DNA of 12,821 bases, from contig CAMLMQ010000070.1 in the NCBI GenBank assembly GCA_946481135.1, positions 1-12,821 on the forward strand, in the 5' to 3' direction. This DNA is from an uncultured Microbacteriaceae bacterium. Lineage in GTDB: Bacteria > Actinomycetota > Actinomycetes > Actinomycetales > Microbacteriaceae. The notes under the pieces were generated by a model. It made no database searches and was not told the DNA's origin. It saw only the letters and a list, made by a program, of their open reading frames with translations. How positions within the stretch are numbered: the first letter of the stretch is position 1; each line of letters opens with the position of its first letter. This document shows, in pieces, positions 6,487-11,083 of this stretch. Made by a program: the position numbers and the translations under genes.

Positions 6487-6879
6487 ATGACGATCCGCCG
6501 CATCCTGCCCGCCGCCGCCCTGCTTCTCGCCGCCCCGCTGCTCGCGGGGTGTCAGGCGTTCGGCATCAACTCCGAGTACGACGCCCAGTACCCCGACCTG
6601 CCGGCGGCGCAGGAGTCGTGGGATGCCATGAAGATCCCGATGCTCGTGCCCGACGACGCGCGCGGCATCCGCATCGCCTACAACACGGTCGACGAGGGGC
6701 AGGTGATGGCGTTCACCTCGGAGGGCGGGCTCACCGCCGACTACTGCGAGGAGTCCGACCTCGACACCGCGCCGATGCTGCAGCCGGGATGGTGGCCTGA
6801 GGAACTCGCCGACGCCGGCTGGGTGTGCGGCGACTGGAGCGTCGTCACCGACGGCGACCGGTACCTCGTGTGGGACTGA
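6487..6879 (+). CDS. Small predicted lipoprotein of unknown function
   Basis: This 130-residue secreted protein appears anchored to the outer face of the membrane. The N-terminus MTIRRILPAAALLLAAPLLAGC is a clear type II signal peptide: two arginines, a hydrophobic core and lipobox LLAGC with lipidated Cys22. The ATG at 6487 was chosen because it places the signal peptide at the start; an in-frame ATG at 6427 would bury it. GGAG lies only two bases before the ATG, so the initiation signal is weak. The mature part is acidic, with two cysteines (87 and 114) that could form a disulfide and an aromatic-rich stretch PGWWPEELADAGWVCGDW (100-117). I do not recognise a family. The gene ends ten bases from the end of the convergent rhomboid gene. 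Confidence 0.8.
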   Translation: MTIRRILPAAALLLAAPLLAGCQAFGINSEYDAQYPDLPAAQESWDAMKIPMLVPDDARGIRIAYNTVDEGQVMAFTSEGGLTADYCEESDLDTAPMLQPGWWPEELADAGWVCGDWSVVTDGDRYLVWD

Positions 6880-6889
6880 GTGCGGAGGC

Positions 6890-7789
6890 TCAGAGCCCGT
6901 AGTAGATCGGCGCCGACGCGACGAACAGCACGAACACGACGAGCAGCGCCGCGCCGACGCCGACGACGCTCACGACCTGCGTGCGCTGCTGGTCGCGTCG
7001 TCGGGTGCGCAGGAAGATCCAGCCGAGCAGGGCGCCGACGGCGAGGCCGCCGAGGTGCGCCTCCCACGCGATGCCGCCCGCGATGAAGCCGATGACGACG
7101 TTGATGCCGAGGATGATCGCGAGCAGCGCGAAGTTCGCGCCGATGGCCCTGCGCAGCGGCAGGTAGGCGCCCATGAGTCCGAAGATCGCGCCGGATGCCC
7201 CGAGAGCCGAGCTCGGCGACAGGAACCCGCCGGTCGCCTCGATGATCGCGCCGTCGGTGACGATCGCGAGCTGGTAGATGGCCAGCACGCCGAGCGAGCC
7301 GCCGATCGCCGACAGCAGGTAGAGCGCGAGGAACCGCACGCGCCCGAGGAACGCTTCGAGGGCGGGGCCGAACGCGTAGAGCGCGTAGAGGTTGAAGAGG
7401 ACGTGGACGAACGTCGTCGGCGAGTGCAGGAACGCCGACGTGACGAGCCGCCACGGCTCCGCGCCGACGGCGGTCGGGTTGAGCACCCACGCCTGCGTGA
7501 GCGCCTGGCCGCTCAGCCACTGCCCCGCGTAGCCGAGCACGATGAGGCCCATGAGCACGTAGGTGACGACGGCGCGGCCGGGGCGGAGCGCCTGCCGCCA
7601 CCCGCCCGCCCGTCGCTGGGCGGGGGTCGCGGCGCCGCGCACGCACTCGGGGCACTGCACGCCGACCGCGGCCTGGTTCTGGCACTCGGGGCAGATCGGG
7701 CGACCGCAGCGCTGGCAGCTCACGTAGGTGGCGCGGTCGGGATGCCGGTAGCAGGTGGGGGCGGCGTCGTCGGGTCGCGCGTCGGTCAC
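6890..7789 (-). CDS. Rhomboid-family intramembrane serine protease with N-terminal Cys-rich zinc-binding-like segment
   Basis: This polytopic membrane protease would cut transmembrane segments of client proteins within the bilayer. The 299-residue product carries the catalytic Ser199 in GASG (197-200) and His245 in AHLGG (244-248), with the conserved HVLFNLYAL helix (129-137). About seven hydrophobic segments cover residues 74-293. The first 50 residues hold seven cysteines and a histidine (C13, H16, C25, C28, C33, C36, C46, C49) in B-box-like CxxC pairs, probably binding zinc. This N-terminal extension is common in actinobacterial rhomboids. The start is GTG at 7787-7789; the ATG seven bases upstream is out of frame and soon stops. 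The likely leaderless -10 CAGAAT lies six bases before it. Substrates are unknown. Confidence 0.93.
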   Translation of the reverse strand: MTDARPDDAAPTCYRHPDRATYVSCQRCGRPICPECQNQAAVGVQCPECVRGAATPAQRRAGGWRQALRPGRAVVTYVLMGLIVLGYAGQWLSGQALTQAWVLNPTAVGAEPWRLVTSAFLHSPTTFVHVLFNLYALYAFGPALEAFLGRVRFLALYLLSAIGGSLGVLAIYQLAIVTDGAIIEATGGFLSPSSALGASGAIFGLMGAYLPLRRAIGANFALLAIILGINVVIGFIAGGIAWEAHLGGLAVGALLGWIFLRTRRRDQQRTQVVSVVGVGAALLVVFVLFVASAPIYYGL

Positions 7790-7795
7790 CCGTCC

Positions 7796-7801
7796 ATTCT
7801 G
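7796..7801 (-). promoter_or_regulatory. Putative -10 element of the rhomboid gene (leaderless)
   Basis: On the minus strand CAGAAT ends six bases before the GTG start of the rhomboid gene. It lies in the 34-base gap after the DUF4262-like gene. No good RBS is seen, so a leaderless transcript is plausible, with upstream read-through as the alternative. Confidence 0.4.
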
Positions 7802-7823
7802 GGGCCCGAGGCCGGGGAGGCGC

Positions 7824-8324
7824 TCAGTCGCCCGCGGTGAACGATCCCGGCCGCGGCTGCACCCAGTCGGGCACGTCGTAGCCGACCTCGCCCGGGAACC
7901 GTCCCGACCGGTCGTCGTAGGTCAGCTGATACGCCGGAACCGACGCCTCATCCGGACGTCGGTAGAAGCGATTGGCGGCGAACAGGATCGCCCCCGGGTT
8001 CGGGAGGTGTTCGACGAGAACCCGATGCGCCCACTCGTCGAACTCCAGCACTTCGCCGGGCACGAAGTCGCGACCCGCGCGCACTCGGCGGGCCACCTCG
8101 TTGAGCAGAGCGCCCGCCGTCGAGGGGTCGAGTCCGAGGACGAGCAGTTCGGGGTGCCCGAGACCGAAGAGGCCGGTCGTGTAGGCGAATGAGGTGCGAT
8201 GCTCGTGCGTCTCTCCGCCGACGTAGGTGATGGCCACGGCGTGCTCGCGGATGACGCTCACGGTGCGAGCGTCGTCTTGATCGAGCCAGGCGATCTCGTC
8301 GGGGCTGCGCGGCGGCGGAGTCAT
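7824..8324 (-). CDS. DUF4262-like protein
   Basis: This 166-residue soluble protein is of unknown function and resembles the DUF4262 family. The matching pattern is an N-terminal strand AVAITYV, then FAYTTGLFGLGHPELLVLGLDP (about 46-67), then a helix and GRDFVPGEVLEFDEWAHRVLVEHL (about 84-107). The C-terminal part contains aromatic residues (RFYRRP, PAYQLTY, DYVPDW-like stretch). No signal peptide or membrane segment is present. The ATG at 8322-8324 has no obvious RBS. The preceding gene on the same strand stops 17 bases upstream and the rhomboid starts 34 bases downstream, so these genes may be one transcript. I cannot assign a biochemical role. Confidence 0.75.
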   Translation of the reverse strand: MTPPPRSPDEIAWLDQDDARTVSVIREHAVAITYVGGETHEHRTSFAYTTGLFGLGHPELLVLGLDPSTAGALLNEVARRVRAGRDFVPGEVLEFDEWAHRVLVEHLPNPGAILFAANRFYRRPDEASVPAYQLTYDDRSGRFPGEVGYDVPDWVQPRPGSFTAGD

Positions 8325-8341
8325 TTCGGGCGCCGTTCCGG

Positions 8342-8599
8342 TCAGCGATCGGGCGACTCGCCGAACACCTTGCGGCTGAGCGCCGCGACGTCCCGATCGA
8401 GGTGCTCGATCTTCGTCTCGACGGCGTCGAAGCGGGCGTTCATCTCGCCGCGGAGCCCCGTCATCTCACCCCGGACGCCGTCGATCGCGCTCGTCGTGCT
8501 GCGCATCAGCAGCGTGGTCATCAGGGTCATGCCGCCCAGCATGACCGCCGCGAAGACGCCGATGAGCGTCCAGATCTGCGGGTCGTTCACGGGCGCCAT
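8342..8599 (-). CDS. Small membrane-anchored coiled-coil protein, hypothetical
   Basis: This product of 85 residues (82 from the alternative start) has one transmembrane helix (about 10-32, IWTLIGVFAAVMLGGMTLMTTLL). A charged helical stretch with heptad-like spacing follows (about 34-78: IDGVRGEM, LRGEMNARFDAVETKIEHL, RDVAALSRKVFG), which should form a coiled coil. Such proteins often oligomerise or act as partners at the membrane. Two starts compete. GTG at 8590 has GAGGAG nine bases upstream, a good RBS. ATG at 8599 directly abuts that same GAGGAG and would need leaderless initiation from CACAAT (8611-8606). The gene lies between the rimB-like and DUF4262-like genes. I do not recognise a named family; codon use matches its neighbours, so it looks real. 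Confidence 0.7.
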   Translation of the reverse strand: MAPVNDPQIWTLIGVFAAVMLGGMTLMTTLLMRSTTSAIDGVRGEMTGLRGEMNARFDAVETKIEHLDRDVAALSRKVFGESPDR

Positions 8600-8706
8600 C
8601 TCCTCATTGTGCCGTCGGTGCCCCCAGGCTGCCAGCGCTCGCCGACGCTGCGCACCCGGCCCGGCTTCCTGAGCATGACGCGGCATCGCGACCGGTTGTG
8701 GAGGGG

Positions 8707-9195
8707 TCAGTCCTCGACCGCGCGCCCCCGATTGCGGCGCCGCACCGGCTTCGGGGCGCGCCCCCCGAGGAACGACCGACCCGCGTCGACCGCGAAGCCG
8801 CGGCGCAGCGCCTCGCGCCCGATGAGCATGCGGAACCCCATCGCATCCCGGTTGGTGAGGGTCACCTCGGCGCGCACCTCGCGCCCGATCAGCACGACCG
8901 GCATGCGCACGACGATGCGTTCCTCGACATGCCCCGACGACGAGCGCACACGCCGCCGGTCGTGCACGGGCAGCTCGACGAGGGTCTCGTCGTCGGCGGA
9001 CTCCTGCCACGGACGAACCCGGAAGCGCACCCACTCGTCGCCGTCGCGCTCGAAGGGCTTGATCTTGTAGGCGTGCAGCGACGACGTGCGGGCGCCGGTG
9101 TCGAGCTTCGCCTTGATCCACGGGATGCCGACGTCGGGCAGCTGCACCCATTCTCGCCAGCCCGCGAGGGTGTTTGAATGGGAGCGCTCGTTCAC
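8707..9195 (-). CDS. RimB-like retropepsin-type aspartyl protease (ATP-dependent zinc protease family, Pfam Zn_protease)
   Basis: This 162-residue protein belongs to the family once called ATP-dependent zinc proteases and now regarded as retropepsin-like. A member, RimB, works with RimK in Pseudomonas. The key motif is LDTGARTSSLHA (31-42), with Asp32-Thr-Gly the presumed catalytic signature, followed near the end by TNRDAMGFRMLIGREAL (114-130), the family's second conserved block. The tail is basic (RRRNRGR). GTG at 9193-9195 is the likely start, with CAGGAT six bases upstream (9207-9202) fitting a leaderless mRNA. The gene is divergent from a rimK homologue with 44 bases between their starts, which strongly suggests a shared pathway. 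Its role in trimming or removing glutamate-modified protein tails is inference from that pairing. Confidence 0.88.
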   Translation of the reverse strand: MNERSHSNTLAGWREWVQLPDVGIPWIKAKLDTGARTSSLHAYKIKPFERDGDEWVRFRVRPWQESADDETLVELPVHDRRRVRSSSGHVEERIVVRMPVVLIGREVRAEVTLTNRDAMGFRMLIGREALRRGFAVDAGRSFLGGRAPKPVRRRNRGRAVED

Positions 9196-9201
9196 GCCAC
9201 C

Positions 9202-9207
9202 ATCCTG
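9202..9207 (-). promoter_or_regulatory. Putative -10 element of the rimB-like gene (leaderless)
   Basis: CAGGAT on the minus strand ends six bases before the GTG start. It lies in the 44-base gap between the divergent rimB-like and rimK starts. The same gap shows no clear -10 or RBS for rimK. Confidence 0.4.
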
Positions 9208-9239
9208 GCAGTGCCCCTCCGCAACCTCAGGCAGCCCCC

Positions 9240-10436
9240 ATGAAACTCGCGATCCTGTCGCGCGCGCCCAAGGCGTACTCGACGCAACGGCTCAAAGCCG
9301 CGGCCCTCCAGCGCGGCCACGACGTGCGGGTGCTCAACACGCTCCGGTTCGGCATCGACCTCTCGGGCGACGAGCCCGACCTGCAGTACCGCGGCAACCG
9401 GCTCTCCGACTACGACGCGATCCTGCCCCGCATCGGTGCGTCGATCACCTACTTCGGCACGGCCGTCGTGCGCCAGTTCGAGCAGATGGACGTCTACACG
9501 CCCAACACCGCGAACGGCATTTCGAACGCGCGCGACAAGCTGCGGGCGACGCAGATCCTGTCGCGGCACAACATCGGGATGCCGGCGACGACGTTCGTGC
9601 GCAACCGGGCCGACGTGCGCCCCGCGATCGAACGCGTCGGGGGAGCCCCGGTCGTCATCAAGCTGCTCGAAGGCACCCAGGGCATCGGGGTCATCCTCGC
9701 GCCCGAGGTGAAGACCGCCGAGGCGATCATCGAGACGCTGCAGTCGACGAACCAGAACGTGCTCATCCAGCGTTTCGTGTCCGAGAGCCGGGGCCGCGAC
9801 ATCCGCGCCCTCGTCGTCGGCGACCGGGTGGTCGCGGCGATGCGGCGCAGCGCGCAGGGCGACGAGTTCCGCTCGAACGTGCACCGCGGCGGCACGGTCG
9901 CGCGCGTCGAACTCTCCCCGGAGTACGAGCAGGCGGCGGTGCGGTCGGCGCAGATCATGGGACTGCGCGTCGCGGGCGTCGACATGCTCGAAGGCGCCGA
10001 GGGTCCGCTCGTCATGGAGGTCAACTCCTCGCCCGGGCTGCAAGGCATCGAGACGGCGACCCAGCTGGATGTCGCGGGTGCGATCGTCGACTACATCGCG
10101 GGCCAGGTCGCCTTCCCCGAGATCGACGTGCGGCAGCGGCTGTCGGTGTCGACGGGCTACGGGGTGGCCGAGATCCTCGTGCACACCAACGGCGCGTTCG
10201 TCGGCAAGACCCTCGGGGAGTCGGGTCTCGCCGACCGCGACATCACCGTGCTCACGGTCAACCGGGGGGCGAGCGTCATCCCCAACCCGCGCAACCGGGT
10301 GGTGCTCGAGGCGGGCGACCGGCTGCTGTGCTTCGGCAAGCTCGAGGAGATGCGCTCGATGATCCCCGAGCGTCGCCGTCGCCGGGCGCGTGTGCGCAAG
10401 CTGCCCGCGGAGCCGCTGCCGGCATCCGAGAGCTGA
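9240..10436 (+). CDS. rimK: RimK-family alpha-L-glutamate ligase fused to a C-terminal RCK_C (TrkA-C) domain
   Basis: This ATP-grasp ligase would add glutamate residues to a carboxyl group; the E. coli member modifies the C-terminus of ribosomal protein S6. Domain order in the 398 residues starts with a RimK N-terminal domain (1-95). The ATP-grasp domain (about 97-285) has NARDKLRATQIL, Lys141 in VIKLLEGTQGIGV, RGRDIRALVVG, and the metal-binding Asp248, Glu260 and Asn262 in GVDMLEG...VMEVNSSPG. Residues 303-375 match RCK_C: GYGVAEILV, AFVGKTLGESGL, DITVLTVNRG, LEAGDRLLCFGKLEEM. A basic tail RRRRRARVRK (378-387) follows. E. coli RimK is about 300 residues, so the last ~100 are extra. The ATG at 9240 is fixed by the family N-terminus MKLAILSR. 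The modified substrate is unknown. Confidence 0.92.
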   Translation: MKLAILSRAPKAYSTQRLKAAALQRGHDVRVLNTLRFGIDLSGDEPDLQYRGNRLSDYDAILPRIGASITYFGTAVVRQFEQMDVYTPNTANGISNARDKLRATQILSRHNIGMPATTFVRNRADVRPAIERVGGAPVVIKLLEGTQGIGVILAPEVKTAEAIIETLQSTNQNVLIQRFVSESRGRDIRALVVGDRVVAAMRRSAQGDEFRSNVHRGGTVARVELSPEYEQAAVRSAQIMGLRVAGVDMLEGAEGPLVMEVNSSPGLQGIETATQLDVAGAIVDYIAGQVAFPEIDVRQRLSVSTGYGVAEILVHTNGAFVGKTLGESGLADRDITVLTVNRGASVIPNPRNRVVLEAGDRLLCFGKLEEMRSMIPERRRRRARVRKLPAEPLPASES

Positions 10437-10455
10437 CCGCCACGCCCTCGCGCGT

Positions 10456-10505
10456 TTGCCCGGCTTCGTCGCCCGCGGACGCGCCAGGGCGACGAAGTCG
10501 GGTAA
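10456..10505. terminator. Long hairpin between convergent genes, probable bidirectional terminator
   Basis: Bases 10456-10474 pair with 10487-10505 to give a 19-bp stem with two G-T wobbles and no bulge, around a 12-base loop. The core is CCCGGCTTCGTCGCCC with GGGCGACGAAGTCGGG. It fills the 75-base gap between the stop of rimK and the stop of the convergent marR gene. There is no T-run on either side. It is most simply a two-way terminator. Confidence 0.7.
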
Positions 10506-10511
10506 CGGACG

Positions 10512-11012
10512 TCAGGAGGGTGCTGCCGGGCGCACGGCGGCGTGCTCGCGGTAGTGCGCGACGACGCCGCGCAGGTAGCGGGTGATCGCGTCGCGCTCGG
10601 CGTCGTCGAAGTCGTCGAGTTGCGCGTTGACGCCCATGATCATCGGCACGAGCCGCGCCATCGCGCGCTCCCGGGAGGCCGGCTGCGGCACGATCAGCAG
10701 CCGCCGGCGATCGTCGGGGTCGGGTTCGCGGGTGACGTGGCCGACGGCGACGAGCCGGTCGATCGCGGCCGTCGTCGAGGCCGTCGAGATGCGCAGCCGA
10801 CGCGCGAGTTCGCCGGGGGAGAGCGGCCCGCTCATCAGGAGATGCTCCATCGCCTGCAGGTCGGTGGGGTTGACCGAGAGCTCGGTGCCGAGCGCGCGCT
10901 CGAACTGCGCGGTGACGTCGAGGAACTCGCGGAGCAGCTGAGTGGCCTCGTGCACGGCTCCGGCGGGGCCGAACTCGGTCGCGGCCACCTGAGGCTCGAC
11001 CGTCGGTTGCAT
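10512..11012 (-). CDS. MarR-family transcriptional regulator
   Basis: This 166-residue winged helix-turn-helix regulator probably binds as a dimer in the adjacent divergent promoter and is released by a small ligand. Visible parts are an N-terminal helix (about 21-45), the winged helix with LSPGELARRLRISTASTTAAIDRLVAVGHV (64-93), and the wing DPDDRRRLLIV (98-108) with its conserved DRR. Helices at the C-terminus complete the dimer interface. The start ATG at 11010-11012 (MQPTVEPQ) is preferred; a longer frame would cross the AT-rich operator region. TACGCT (11025-11020) lies seven bases upstream, with GAGG in the gap, so either leaderless or weak RBS initiation is possible. It is divergent from an MMPL exporter, which is its likely target. 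Confidence 0.9.
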   Translation of the reverse strand: MQPTVEPQVAATEFGPAGAVHEATQLLREFLDVTAQFERALGTELSVNPTDLQAMEHLLMSGPLSPGELARRLRISTASTTAAIDRLVAVGHVTREPDPDDRRRLLIVPQPASRERAMARLVPMIMGVNAQLDDFDDAERDAITRYLRGVVAHYREHAAVRPAAPS

Positions 11013-11019
11013 GCACCTC

Positions 11020-11025
11020 AGCGTA
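11020..11025 (-). promoter_or_regulatory. Putative -10 element of the marR gene
   Basis: TACGCT on the minus strand ends seven bases before the marR ATG, a spacing that fits a leaderless start. The palindromes at 11037-11065 lie just upstream, where a bound MarR dimer would repress its own promoter. Confidence 0.45.
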
Positions 11026-11036
11026 CCGCTATGTTC

Positions 11037-11065
11037 GCTAGTAAATCTATTAGTTAGCAAAACTA
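11037..11065. promoter_or_regulatory. AT-rich palindromic operator region between marR and the MMPL gene
   Basis: Two overlapping inverted repeats stand out in an AT-rich patch. GCTA...AAT-CT-ATT...TAGC spans 11037-11058 with three mismatched positions between the blocks. TAGTT-AGCAA-AACTA (11051-11065) has perfect 5-base arms. Palindromes of this size and AT content, placed between a MarR gene and its divergent target, are the usual form of a MarR operator. Which of the two is bound cannot be told. Confidence 0.55.
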
Positions 11066-11083
11066 GAGAAATCGAGACGCGTC

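Noticed and set aside
6876..6893. CTGAG...CTCAG inverted repeat between the lipoprotein and rhomboid stops as a terminator
   Set aside because: The stem is only five base pairs and is made largely of the two stop codons themselves. It is too weak to call.
9174..9239. Upstream extension of rimK in the same frame
   Set aside because: The extra 22 residues are low-complexity, and the RimK family begins at MKLAILSR-like sequence; the extension would also overlap the rimB-like start region.
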